Part shown: one piece after another, positions 42,543 to 52,394 of the stretch
Position numbering within the stretch: position 1 is the stretch's first letter
Layout of the letters: the number at the start of each line of letters is the position of its first letter
Assembly: GCF_014236655.1 (NCBI RefSeq)
Contig: NZ_JACMYG010000012.1
Coordinates: forward strand, 62,001 to 126,000
From: Pseudomonas kielensis
Lineage (GTDB): Bacteria; Pseudomonadota; Gammaproteobacteria; Pseudomonadales; Pseudomonadaceae
DNA: 64,000 nucleotides
Direction: 5' to 3'
The notes under the pieces: generated by a model
The model's input: only the letters and a program-made list of their open reading frames with translations
Database searches by the model: none
What the model was told of the DNA's origin: nothing
Position numbers and translations under genes: made by a program

Positions 42543-45233
42543 TCAGCGATCCCAGGGCGCGCTGCGCGATGGATCGGGGCGGTAGCGGCGGATCGCCTCG
42601 CTGAGTATGCCAGCGTCGAGGCCATCATGGTCCACCAGACTTTTTAAACCGGCCAGGGCAATGCTGTGCTGATCCACCTCAAAGAACTGCCGCAGGTTGG
42701 CCCGGTTGTCGCTGCGGCCGAACCCGTCGGTGCCCAGGGTGGTGTAGGGCGCCTCCAGGTATTGGCCGATCAGTTGCGGCCAGGCACGCACGTAGTCGCT
42801 GGCGGCGATGATCGGCTGGCGACCGCCGAGTTGGTCTTGCAGATGACTGCGGCGCGGCTCGCCAGTGTGCAGGCGATTGTCGCGCTCGATCTCGCGGGCC
42901 TCGCGCGCCAGTTCGCTGAAGCTGGTGGCGCTGAACACCTCGGTGTGAATGCCCCAGTCATTGGCGAGCAGTTCGCTGGCAGCGAGCACTTCACGCAAGA
43001 TCGCCCCGGAGCCCACCAGGCGCAGGCGAATGCGCGACGCCTCGGTACAACTGCGCGAGTAGCGATACAGGCCCCGCAGGACATCGGCATGCAGGCTGTC
43101 GTCGAGGCTCGGCTGCGGGTAGTTTTCGTTCATCACCGCGACGTAGTGGAACTCGTCGCACTGCTGTTCCAGCAGGCGCCGGGCCGCGTGGTCGAGGATC
43201 ACGGCCAGTTCCCCGGCAAAACACGGGTCCCAGGCGCGGCAGTTGGGCACCATCGCCGCCATCACCAGGCTGGAGCCGTCCTGGTGTTGCAGGCCCTCGC
43301 CACCGAGGGTGGTGCGACCGGCCGTGGCGCCGAGCAGAATACCCCGGGAGCGCTGGTCGGCGGCGGCCCAGATCAGGTCGCCGACCCGCTGGAAGCCGAA
43401 CATCGAGTAGTAGATGTACACCGGCAGCATCGGCACGCCGTGCACGGAATAGGAGGTCGCGGCCGCGACCCAGGAGGACAGGGCGCCGGCCTCGGTGATG
43501 CCTTCTTCGAGCAACTGGCCATTGCGTGACTCCCGGTAGGAGAGGATCGAGCCGCTGTCTTCCGGTTCGTACAACTGGCCGTGGGGCGAGTAGATGCCGA
43601 TCTGGCGGAACAGGCTGGCCATGCCAAACGTGCGCGCTTCATCGGCGACGATCGGCACCACCCGCGGCCCCAGCTCTGGCGCCTTGAGCCAGGCGGTCAG
43701 CAGGCGCACGGCGGCCATGGTGGTGGACATTTCCTTGCCTTCGGCCTTGAGGGCAAAACCGCCGGACAGCGCCAGCGCCGGCACCGGGATCTGCGGCGCA
43801 GCGCTCTTGCGCGCCGGCAGCGGACCGCCCAGGGCCTGGCGCCGGGCGCGCAGGTAGCGCATTTCGGCGCTGTCCTCGGGCGGACGATAGAAGCGCAACT
43901 GCTCGACATCCTGGTCCGACAACGGCAGGTGGAAGCGGTCGCGGAACGCCAGCAGGGCGGCGACATCCAGTTTTTTCGCCTGGTGCGCGGTCATCCGCGA
44001 CTCGCCGGCCGCGCCGATGCCATAGCCCTTTTTGGTCTTGGCCAGGATCACCGTCGGCCGGCCCTTGCAGGCCTTGGCGGCGGCGAAGGCGGCGTGCAGT
44101 TTGCGCAAGTCATGGCCGCCGCGCTTGAGGCCATTGATCTCCTCGACGCTCATGTGTTCCACCAGGCGCCGCACGTGCGGGTCCTTCTGGAAGAAGTGCT
44201 CCAGGTTGTAGGCACCGTCATGGGCACCCAGGGTCTGGTATTCGCCGTCCGGGGTGGCCGCCAGGCGCTTGAGCAGCACGTTGTCGGTGTCGCGGGCAAA
44301 CAGTGCATCCCACTCCGAGCCCCACAGCACCTTGATCACGTTCCAGCCGGCACCGGCGAACAGCGCTTCGAGCTCCTGGATGATCTGGCCGTTGCCGCGC
44401 ACCGGGCCGTCCAGGCGTTGCAGGTTGCAGTTGACGATAAAGGTCAGGTTGTCCAGTTGCTCGCGGGCGGCCAGGGACAGGCCGGCAATGGACTCGGGTT
44501 CGTCCATCTCGCCGTCGCCAAACACCCCCCAGACGTGCCGGCCCTCGGTCTGCAGCAGTTCGCGGTGCTGCAGATAACGCATGAACCGCGCCTGGTACAC
44601 CGCGCTGATCGGACCGATGCCCATGGAGCCGGTGGGGAACTGCCAGAAGTCCGGCATCAGCCAGGGGTGAGGGTAGGAACACAGCCCGGGGCCGTTGATT
44701 TCCTGGCGGTAGTTGGCCAGTTGTTCTTCGCTCAAGCGCCCTTCGAGAAAGGCCCGGGCATACACCCCGGGTGCCGAGTGCGGCTGGAAAAACACCAGGT
44801 CGGCGTTGCGCTGGCCAGTGTCGCCATCGCCACGGAAAAAATGCTGGAAACCGACCTCGAAGATCTCCGCCGCCGAGGCGTAACTGGCGATATGGCCACC
44901 CAGTTCACCGTAGGCATGGTTGGCCCGGACCACCATGGCCAGGGCGTTCCAGCGCAGCAGGCCGGTGATGCGCTCTTCCAGCAGCAGGTCGCCGGGGTAG
45001 GTGCCCTGTTGCTCCAGCGACAGGGTGTTGCGGTAGGCGGAAAAGGCCTGGGCGTCGCGGTTGATGCCGTGTTCACCGGCGTATTCTTCCAGGCGCTTGA
45101 GCAGGTAGCGGGCGCGCTCAGGGCCACAGGCGGCGAGGGTCGAGGCCAGGGCGTCGAGCCATTCGCGGGTTTCTTGCGGGTCGTCATCCTGGGCGCAGGG
45201 GATGCCCTCATGACGCGAAACTGGCGTAGTCAT
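42543..45233 (-). CDS. mdeB: 2-oxoacid dehydrogenase E1 component, homodimeric (AceE/MdeB-like)
   Basis: 896 residues, matching AceE (about 880). The thiamine diphosphate motif GDGEMDEPES is present, as are GGHIASYASAAEIFEVG and the HLPLSD, DEARTFGM and YEPEDSGS segments of homodimeric pyruvate dehydrogenases. Adjacent to methionine gamma-lyase, it is best called MdeB, the E1 component that oxidises 2-oxobutyrate made by MdeA to propionyl-CoA, likely borrowing E2 and E3 from the main complex because none is encoded here. It starts 12 bp after the mdeA stop. Confidence 0.85.
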   Translation of the reverse strand: MTTPVSRHEGIPCAQDDDPQETREWLDALASTLAACGPERARYLLKRLEEYAGEHGINRDAQAFSAYRNTLSLEQQGTYPGDLLLEERITGLLRWNALAMVVRANHAYGELGGHIASYASAAEIFEVGFQHFFRGDGDTGQRNADLVFFQPHSAPGVYARAFLEGRLSEEQLANYRQEINGPGLCSYPHPWLMPDFWQFPTGSMGIGPISAVYQARFMRYLQHRELLQTEGRHVWGVFGDGEMDEPESIAGLSLAAREQLDNLTFIVNCNLQRLDGPVRGNGQIIQELEALFAGAGWNVIKVLWGSEWDALFARDTDNVLLKRLAATPDGEYQTLGAHDGAYNLEHFFQKDPHVRRLVEHMSVEEINGLKRGGHDLRKLHAAFAAAKACKGRPTVILAKTKKGYGIGAAGESRMTAHQAKKLDVAALLAFRDRFHLPLSDQDVEQLRFYRPPEDSAEMRYLRARRQALGGPLPARKSAAPQIPVPALALSGGFALKAEGKEMSTTMAAVRLLTAWLKAPELGPRVVPIVADEARTFGMASLFRQIGIYSPHGQLYEPEDSGSILSYRESRNGQLLEEGITEAGALSSWVAAATSYSVHGVPMLPVYIYYSMFGFQRVGDLIWAAADQRSRGILLGATAGRTTLGGEGLQHQDGSSLVMAAMVPNCRAWDPCFAGELAVILDHAARRLLEQQCDEFHYVAVMNENYPQPSLDDSLHADVLRGLYRYSRSCTEASRIRLRLVGSGAILREVLAASELLANDWGIHTEVFSATSFSELAREAREIERDNRLHTGEPRRSHLQDQLGGRQPIIAASDYVRAWPQLIGQYLEAPYTTLGTDGFGRSDNRANLRQFFEVDQHSIALAGLKSLVDHDGLDAGILSEAIRRYRPDPSRSAPWDR

Positions 45234-45245
45234 CGTGGGCCTCCC

Positions 45246-46445
45246 TCAGGCGCAAGCGTCGAGGGCCTGGGTGACGTCGGCCAGCAGGTCGGCGATGTCC
45301 TCCAGGCCCACGGACAAACGTACCAGCCCTTCGGAAATGCCGTGTTCGGCGCGTTGCTCCGGGGAGTAGGTGGAGTGGGTCATGCTCGCCGGGTGCTGGG
45401 CCAGGGACTCGGCGTCCCCCAGGCTGACCGCGCGGCTGAACAGTTGCAGGGCGTTCATGAAGCGCCGACCGTCCACCAGGCCACCCTTGAGTTCGAAGGC
45501 GATCATGCCGCCGGGCAATTTCATCTGCCGCGAGGCCAGTTCGTGTTGGGCAAAAGACGCCAGGCCCGGGTAGGTCACCCACTCGACTGCCGGGTGTGCC
45601 TGCAAATATTCGGCGATCACCTGGGCGTTACTGCAATGACGCTCCATGCGCAGGGCCAGGGTCTTGAGTCCACGCATCAGCAGGAAGGCGTCCTGGGGCG
45701 ACATCACCGCGCCGGTCAGGTCCTTGAGGCCTTGCAAGCGGATCCGGTCGGCCAGTGCCTGGCTGCTGACCACGATGCCGGCGGTGATATCGCCATGGCC
45801 GCTGAGGTACTTGGTGGCCGAGTGCACCACCACGTCCGCGCCCAGTTCCAGTGGGCGTTGCAGGTATGGCGTGCAATAGGTGTTGTCCACCACCAGGGTG
45901 ACCTGCGAGTGCTGACGGGAGATCTTGGCCACGGCGGCGATGTCCACCAGTTGCATGGTCGGGTTGGCCGGTGTTTCGCAGTAGATCATTCGGGTGGCCG
46001 GGCTGATCGCTGCGCGCAACTCGTCGAGGTTGGACAGGTCGACATGCCGCACCTTGACCCCGAACTCGCCGATGCCATGGTGCAGCAGGGCGAAGGTGCA
46101 GCCATATAGGGTGCGGTCGACAATGATCTCGTCCGCCGGGCGCAGCAACGTCCAGAGGGTCGCGGCAATGGCGCCCATGCCGGAGCTGAAGGCCACTGCG
46201 GCCTCGCCGTTTTCCAGGGTCGCCATGCGCGACTCCAGCAGCGCCAGGGTCGGGTTGGAAATCCGCGTGTAGAAGTGCCCGGGCTGTTCGCCGGCAAAAC
46301 AGCCGGCGCCGTATTCGGCGGTGGGGAAGGTGAAGGTGGACGTCAGGTAGATCGGCGGGATCAACGCCCCCTGGTTATCCAGCGGGTTGTAGCCGTGGTG
46401 AATCGCACGGGTAGAAAAGCCAAGTTCGTTGTTTTTATTGTTCAT
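45246..46445 (-). CDS. mdeA: Methionine gamma-lyase
   Basis: 399 residues. PLP-binding Lys212 in HSATKYLSGHGD, Tyr59 and Arg61 in YTRISNPT, Tyr114 and the diagnostic Cys116 in TLYGCTFA match P. putida methionine gamma-lyase. The enzyme splits methionine to methanethiol, 2-oxobutyrate and ammonia in the cytosol. mdeB follows after 12 bp and a Lrp-type regulator gene (mdeR-like) is divergent, which is the known locus order. GGAGCGTTAACC on the minus strand is the ribosome site. Confidence 0.92.
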   Translation of the reverse strand: MNNKNNELGFSTRAIHHGYNPLDNQGALIPPIYLTSTFTFPTAEYGAGCFAGEQPGHFYTRISNPTLALLESRMATLENGEAAVAFSSGMGAIAATLWTLLRPADEIIVDRTLYGCTFALLHHGIGEFGVKVRHVDLSNLDELRAAISPATRMIYCETPANPTMQLVDIAAVAKISRQHSQVTLVVDNTYCTPYLQRPLELGADVVVHSATKYLSGHGDITAGIVVSSQALADRIRLQGLKDLTGAVMSPQDAFLLMRGLKTLALRMERHCSNAQVIAEYLQAHPAVEWVTYPGLASFAQHELASRQMKLPGGMIAFELKGGLVDGRRFMNALQLFSRAVSLGDAESLAQHPASMTHSTYSPEQRAEHGISEGLVRLSVGLEDIADLLADVTQALDACA

Positions 46446-46497
46446 GGTTAACGCTCCCTGATTTCCTACAATGCTATGCTCAAATTCAACGCGATAA

Positions 46498-46535
46498 ATT
46501 CCAAACTTGCCCGTTTATAAACGCCTGATTGGAAT
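46498..46535. promoter_or_regulatory. Nested dyad in the mdeA-mdeR divergent promoter region
   Basis: The 12-bp perfect palindrome CGTTTATAAACG (46512-46523) sits inside an outer 7-bp inverted repeat ATTCCAA (46498-46504) / TTGGAAT (46529-46535). It lies 52 bp from the mdeA start and 34 bp from the mdeR start. This is the likely operator for the Lrp-type regulator MdeR. The rest of the 124-bp gap is AT-rich and holds both promoters. Confidence 0.55.
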
Positions 46536-46569
46536 ACAAACCCATAAAAACAAGATTAAGAGGCAAAAT

Positions 46570-47040
46570 ATGCCCGCCGGCCTGGATCGTACCGACAAAG
46601 CCCTGCTGAACGCCCTGCAAGGCAACGCCCGCCTGACCACCGCCGAACTGGCCGACCAGGTGGCCCTGACGACTTCGCCGTGCTGGCGCCGGGTGAAAAT
46701 GCTCGAGGAAAGCGGGGTGATCACCGGCTACCAGGCGATCCTCTCGCCCAAGGCCCTGGGCTACGGCGTCACTGCTTTTGTCAGTGTGATGATGGAATCC
46801 CACAACCAGGAAATGGCTCGCACGTTCGAACAGCGGCTGCTGCAGATCCCGGAAATCGTCGCCTGTCACAACGTCTCCGGACGCTACGATTTCCTCTTGG
46901 AGGTGGTGGCCAAGGATCTGGAATCCTTTGGCGAATTCGCCCGCGAAGTGCTGCAGACCTTGCCGGCGGTGAAGGAGATTTATTCGAGCTTTTCGTTTAA
47001 ATCGGTGAAGCCTTCGCGGGTGATTCCAGTGTTGGGGTGA
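46570..47040 (+). CDS. mdeR: Lrp/AsnC family transcriptional regulator (MdeR-like)
   Basis: 156 residues. N-terminal HTH (TTAELADQVALTTSPCWRRVKMLEESGVITGY, about 20-50) and a C-terminal ligand domain (RAM) with HNVSGRYDFLLEVVAKD and VKEIYSSFSFKSVK. In P. putida the divergently transcribed mdeR activates mdeAB in response to methionine. ATG 46570 follows AAGAGGCAAAAT. Context makes the symbol likely. Confidence 0.86.
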   Translation: MPAGLDRTDKALLNALQGNARLTTAELADQVALTTSPCWRRVKMLEESGVITGYQAILSPKALGYGVTAFVSVMMESHNQEMARTFEQRLLQIPEIVACHNVSGRYDFLLEVVAKDLESFGEFAREVLQTLPAVKEIYSSFSFKSVKPSRVIPVLG

Positions 47041-47143
47041 TGAGATCCGGCGCGCTTGTCCAGCGGCTATTGTTACCCTCGACAGGGTCGTACCGAGGTA
47101 GCACTCGGCAGCGCTGATCGATGACTGGCAGAGGAGCAGCACC

Positions 47144-47536
47144 ATGGACCGATTTACCGGCGGTTGCCTGTGCGGCGAGGTCCGAATCGAAGCCGCAGGA
47201 CTGCCCTATCGGGTTGGGCTGTGTCATTGCCTGGCGTGTCGCAAGCATCACGGCGCGCTGTTTCATGCCTCTGCGATTTTTCCCGAAACAGCGGTGACCA
47301 TCACCGGTGAAACGCGTGATTACGCCGGACGGTTTTTCTGCCCGCGCTGCGGCTCCTCGGTGTTCGCCCGCAGCGCCGACGAAGTGGAAATCAACCTGGG
47401 TTCCCTGGATGCCCCAGACCAGTTGATGCCCACGTACGAAAGCTGGGTCATCCGTCGCGAGTCCTGGTTGCCGGCATTTCCCCTGTCCCACCACTACCCG
47501 CAGGACCGTGAGGGCAGCGGGCGCCTGGAAGCGTAA
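47144..47536 (+). CDS. GFA family zinc protein
   Basis: 130 residues. Cysteines 8, 10 (GGCLCG), 27, 29, 32 (CHCLAC) and 66, 69 (CPRCGS) form the GFA zinc sites. Same family as the gene at 230-628 with about the same length but only moderately alike. AGAGGAGCAGCACC precedes the ATG. Stand-alone gene between mdeR and the M24 gene; enzymatic role undetermined. Confidence 0.85.
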   Translation: MDRFTGGCLCGEVRIEAAGLPYRVGLCHCLACRKHHGALFHASAIFPETAVTITGETRDYAGRFFCPRCGSSVFARSADEVEINLGSLDAPDQLMPTYESWVIRRESWLPAFPLSHHYPQDREGSGRLEA

Positions 47537-47568
47537 GGCGTCTTGGCTATGCCGTTGTTGAAGTTTTT

Positions 47569-47592
47569 CGCAATATATAAAAATATATAGCG
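47569..47592. promoter_or_regulatory. AT-rich dyad upstream of the M24 gene
   Basis: CGCAATATATAAAAATATATAGCG: inverted halves around a run of A. It lies 28 bp before the M24 ATG and probably includes the -10 region. Similar in style to the palindrome before the ParD-like/map operon, though not the same sequence. Confidence 0.35.
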
Positions 47593-47619
47593 ATCGACGG
47601 TTTCTATCCAAGGGAATGA

Positions 47620-48288
47620 ATGATGACAACGGCCCAGGGCAACAAAGAAGCGGTAGGTGAGCGCTATGAACTGCAATCCATGCGCCATGCGCAGCAGATG
47701 ACGTGGCAGGCCATTGAGCAGATTGCCGCGGCAATCACCCCGGGCATGCGCGAGTCCGACGCGCAGGTGCTGGGCAAGCGGATCCTCGGAGAGCTGGGCA
47801 TGGACCGGATCTGGCACCCACTGCTGATCCGCTTCGGCGCCAATACCCTCAAGACCTTCAAGCAGCGTTCCGAGGGCGACCCGGAACTGGGGCGTGACGA
47901 CATCTTTTTCGTCGACATGGGCGTGGTCTGGCAGGGCCACGAAGGGGATGCCGGGGCCACCTTCACCACCGGCTCCGACCCACAGATGAGCGCCTGCGCT
48001 GCGGCCGCCCGCGAGCTGTTCCAGCGGGTCGAAGGGTACTGGCGCAGTGAGCGGGTCGCCGGCAGCGAGCTGTACCGTTACGCCGCCGATGAAGCCCAGC
48101 GCATGGGCTGGAAGCTCAACCTGGACATCAAGGGCCACCGGGTCAGCGATTTCCCCCACGCGATCCACCGAGGCGGTGATCTCGGCGATTTTGCCCAGTA
48201 CCCCAACACCGGTCTGTGGATCCTGGAAATCCAGATCGCCCACCCGCAGCGCCCGTTTGGCGCGTTCTATGAAGACCTGTTGATCTGA
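47620..48288 (+). CDS. M24 family metallopeptidase-like protein, single-domain
   Basis: 222 residues, a bare pita-bread domain. All five M24 metal ligands can be placed: Asp99 (VDMGVV), Asp110 (GDAGAT), His173 (KGHRVSDFPH), Glu203 (LEIQIAHP) and Glu218 (FYEDLL). The Asp-Asp spacing equals that in the methionine aminopeptidase at 13164. It is shorter than prolidases, which have an extra N-terminal domain. It may be an aminopeptidase or a creatinase-like hydrolase; substrate unknown. AAGGGAATGA is the ribosome site. Confidence 0.8.
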   Translation: MMTTAQGNKEAVGERYELQSMRHAQQMTWQAIEQIAAAITPGMRESDAQVLGKRILGELGMDRIWHPLLIRFGANTLKTFKQRSEGDPELGRDDIFFVDMGVVWQGHEGDAGATFTTGSDPQMSACAAAARELFQRVEGYWRSERVAGSELYRYAADEAQRMGWKLNLDIKGHRVSDFPHAIHRGGDLGDFAQYPNTGLWILEIQIAHPQRPFGAFYEDLLI

Positions 48289-48295
48289 TCAAGGA

Positions 48296-49159
48296 TCATT
48301 GCGGCGTTTGCAGATTGTTCACCAACCACTCGCTGAAACTGCGCGCCAGCGGGTTGTTCTCGCTGTCGCGATGGGTCAGCAGGGCCCAGTTCGGGCCCCG
48401 AATCGTCTGCTCAACCAAGGGGGTCAATGAACCATTGGCCAGGGCCTGGTGGCTCAACAACTGGCTGACCAACGCCATGCCCAATCCTGCGCAGGCAGCG
48501 TCCAGCAGCAAGCCGGGGTCGGAAAAATTCAGCCCCTGGGCCTGCTGGCCGACATCGATCCCAGCCTCCACTGCCCAATGACTCCAGTCCATTTCCCGCT
48601 CGCCGTGCAGGGTACTGCGCTGTGCGCCGGGCATCGCCAGCAGGCTCGGGTGGCATGCCGGGAACAAGCGGTCGGCGTGCAACACCTTGAAGCTGCACTC
48701 GGCCTGGGCGCTGAGGTCATCGCGCACCGCCAGGTCGATGGTCTGGCTGCTCATGTCAGGGACTTCATCGGTGCTGAAGAGCCACAGGTCGACGCCCGGG
48801 TACTGGCGACGAAAATCCCCCAGGCGCGGCAACAGCCAGTGCCGGGCGAACGCCGGCGTGGTGTTGAGCACCAGTTGGTTGGGCTTCTGGTACTGGCCCA
48901 GGCGGCGGATCCCCACGGCCAATTGTTGCAGCAGCGCCTGGGTGGTACTGAGCAGATCATGCCCGGCATCGGTCAGCGCAACGCTGCGGCCATTGCGGAA
49001 AAACAACGGTTGTTCAAGGTACGCCTCCAGGCTGCGGATCTGCTGGCTGATGGCCGACTGAGTGAGGTGCAGTTCGGTGGCGGCCTTGTGGAAACTGCCC
49101 AGCCGGGCGGCGGCTTCAAAGCCACGCAGGGTGCTGAGCGGCGGCCAGTGCTTAAGCAT
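48296..49159 (-). CDS. LysR family transcriptional regulator (GcvA-like)
   Basis: 287 residues. The N-terminal HTH (LRGFEAAARLGSFHKAATELHLTQSAISQQIRSLE) is of the GcvA/AmpR class, and the rest is a substrate-binding domain. Start ATG at 49157-49159. It is divergent from the agmatine deiminase gene (134-bp gap) and so is the likely regulator of the agmatine cluster. Confidence 0.86.
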   Translation of the reverse strand: MLKHWPPLSTLRGFEAAARLGSFHKAATELHLTQSAISQQIRSLEAYLEQPLFFRNGRSVALTDAGHDLLSTTQALLQQLAVGIRRLGQYQKPNQLVLNTTPAFARHWLLPRLGDFRRQYPGVDLWLFSTDEVPDMSSQTIDLAVRDDLSAQAECSFKVLHADRLFPACHPSLLAMPGAQRSTLHGEREMDWSHWAVEAGIDVGQQAQGLNFSDPGLLLDAACAGLGMALVSQLLSHQALANGSLTPLVEQTIRGPNWALLTHRDSENNPLARSFSEWLVNNLQTPQ

Positions 49160-49293
49160 ACTGATAAGTTCCTCTAATCACTTTTACGCAAAATCCATCG
49201 TTTGTTTGCCCGTTTTCACAGCCGTAGCATGCATGCCAAGACCTCGTAGGCCGATTTCATTGAACACAATGACTTAACTCAAAGGTACTTGTC

Positions 49294-50346
49294 ATGCAGC
49301 ACGACGAACAATTGAACGACGGTTGGTGGATGCCGGCCGAGTGGGTCCGGCACGCGGCTACCTGGATGGTGTGGCCGCACAATCAGGCACTCTGGGAGTC
49401 CGGCTGGGGCGTCACCTTGCCCCAGGTGCAAGAGGACTTTGCCCGGGTGGCCAATGCCATTGCGCGCTTCGAGCCGGTGAAGATGGTGGTCGACCCCTCG
49501 GCGCTCGCCAGTGCCAAGGCCTGGTGTGGGCCGAACATCGAGCTGATCGAACTGGCGGTCAACGACAGTTGGTGCCGTGACTCCGGCCCAAGCTTCGTCT
49601 GCCACCCGCAACAGGGTGTGGCGGGGGTGAGCTGGCGCTTTAATGCCTGGGGTGGCAAGTCGGCCCATGACTTGGACGCCAGCCTGGCGCGCCGGGCCCT
49701 CGATCACCTGGGGCTTGGGTGTTTTGGCACGCCACTGTGCAACGAAGGCGGGGCCATTCATGTCGATGGCGAGGGCACGCTGATCACCACCGAATCGGTG
49801 CTGCTCAATGCCAATCGCAACCCGGGAATGACCAAGGCCGAGATCGAGCAGGTCTTCGCCCGCCTGCTGGGCATCAAGAAGACCATCTGGTTGCCTGGCG
49901 ATCCGGACGCGGTGACCGGCGACATGACCGATGGCCACGTCGATGGCGTGTGCGCGTTTGCCCGTCCCGGGGTGTTGCTGGTGGACGCGACCCACGATCG
50001 CGGCTCGGTGTACGCCGAGGTGGTGCGGGAAAACCGCCGTGCCCTGGAACTGGCCAGCGATGCCCGCGGACGCCCCTTCGAACTGATCGAACTGTATGAG
50101 GCCAGCGAGGCGGTGGATGCCAGCGCTGAAGTGTTCTGCGCCTCCTACACCAATTTCTACATCGCCAATGGCGCGATCATCATGCCGGCCTATGGCATCA
50201 GCGCAGACCAGGCGGCGGCCGAGGTGTTGGCCCGCGCGTTTGCGGGGCGCACGGTGGTGCCCGTGCGGATCAACCACCTGGCCCATGGCGGCGGCGGTGT
50301 GCATTGCATCACCCAGCAACAGCCGGCCTGGCCGGTGGAGGGTTGA
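49294..50346 (+). CDS. aguA: Agmatine deiminase
   Basis: 350 residues. Family blocks EWVRHAATWMVWPHN, NDSWCRDSGPSFV (Asp96), WGGK and DGHVDGV (His215) precede the nucleophile Cys338 in HGGGGVHCITQQ. The enzyme converts agmatine to N-carbamoylputrescine and ammonia. It starts a co-oriented cluster: aguB is 4 bp downstream. AAAGGTACTTGTC is the ribosome site. Confidence 0.9.
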   Translation: MQHDEQLNDGWWMPAEWVRHAATWMVWPHNQALWESGWGVTLPQVQEDFARVANAIARFEPVKMVVDPSALASAKAWCGPNIELIELAVNDSWCRDSGPSFVCHPQQGVAGVSWRFNAWGGKSAHDLDASLARRALDHLGLGCFGTPLCNEGGAIHVDGEGTLITTESVLLNANRNPGMTKAEIEQVFARLLGIKKTIWLPGDPDAVTGDMTDGHVDGVCAFARPGVLLVDATHDRGSVYAEVVRENRRALELASDARGRPFELIELYEASEAVDASAEVFCASYTNFYIANGAIIMPAYGISADQAAAEVLARAFAGRTVVPVRINHLAHGGGGVHCITQQQPAWPVEG

Positions 50347-50350
50347 TGCC

Positions 50351-51261
<911 letters not shown>

Positions 51262-51265
<4 letters not shown>

Positions 51266-52365
51266 GCATTTCCAATCCGCTGTTGATCGGCGTGCTGGGA
51301 CTGGCGTTGAGCGTGACCCAGCCGGCACTGCACGCCGAAGAAAAAACCCTGCGGCTGTACAACTGGGCCGACTACTTTGCCGAGGACACCCTCGCGCGGT
51401 TCACCGCCGAGACCGGGATCAAGGTGATCTATGACGTCATGGAGGGCAGCGAGACACTGGAGGCCAAAATGTTGGCCGGGGGCAGCGGCTACGACCTGAT
51501 CTTCCCCGGCGACACCGTGGCCGAGCGCTTGATGCGCGCCGGCAGCCTGTTGCCGCTGGACCGCGCCAGGCTCACCGCCCTGGACGACATCGAGCCGGGG
51601 TTGCAGCAGTTGCGCAGCCACTATGTGCATTCCAGCCAGGCCACGGTGCCCTACACCTGGGGCACCATCGGCCTGACCTACAATGCCGAGCAGATCAAGC
51701 AGCGTATGGCCGATGCCCCGGTCGACAGCCTGGACATGCTGTTCAAGCCGGAGCTGGCCCAGCGCTTTGCCGACTGCGGCATTTCGATCATCGATTCGCC
51801 CGACGAAGTGCTGGCGGTGGTCCTGCATTACCTGGGACGCGAACCGCGCAGTGCCAAGCCGGCGGACCTGGCGGCGGCGAGTGAGCTGCTGGGCAGGTTG
51901 CGTCCGTACATCCGCAAGTTCCAGTCGCAGCCGGTGAGCGACCTGGTCAACGGCAACCTGTGCCTGTCCCTGGGCTACAGCGGCGACATGACCCAGGCGC
52001 AACGCACCACGGACAGTGCCGGCAAGCACACTCGCTTCCAGTTCCGCGTGCCCCGCGAAGGCACCACGGTGTGGATGGACACCATGGCGATTCCGGTCGA
52101 TGCCAAACACCCGGACTACGCCTATACCTTCATCAACTTCGTCATGCGCCCGGAAAACATGGCCGCCATCAGTAACGCCACCGGTTATCCCACCTCCAAC
52201 GCCAAGGCGCGCGAAGGTGTCGATGGGAGCATGCGCAATAATCCGGACATCTACCTCGACGCCGCCACCTATCAGCGTCTGATTCCCGGCCAGGATATTC
52301 CCCAGGCCGATATGCGTGCGCGCATGCGCGTCTGGACCAAATTCAAGACGGCCACCGCCCAATGA
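51262..52365 (+). CDS. Polyamine ABC transporter substrate-binding protein (PotF/SpuD-like), first copy
   Basis: 367 residues. Signal peptide ends near AALHAEE. LRLYNWADYFAEDTLARFTAETGIKVIYDVMEGSETLEAK is the PotF/SpuD opening motif, and the YTWGTIGLTYN, DSPDEVLAVVLHYLG and GYSGDM blocks line the polyamine pocket. Its permease and ATPase partners are not encoded here. It is translationally coupled to aguB, so it may bind agmatine or putrescine. Confidence 0.86.
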
Positions 52366-52394
52366 CAACCGCCAGCTCTTTGAGGAAACGCCTC

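Noticed and set aside
43581..46109. 842-codon plus-strand frame
   Set aside because: Antisense shadow of mdeA and mdeB.
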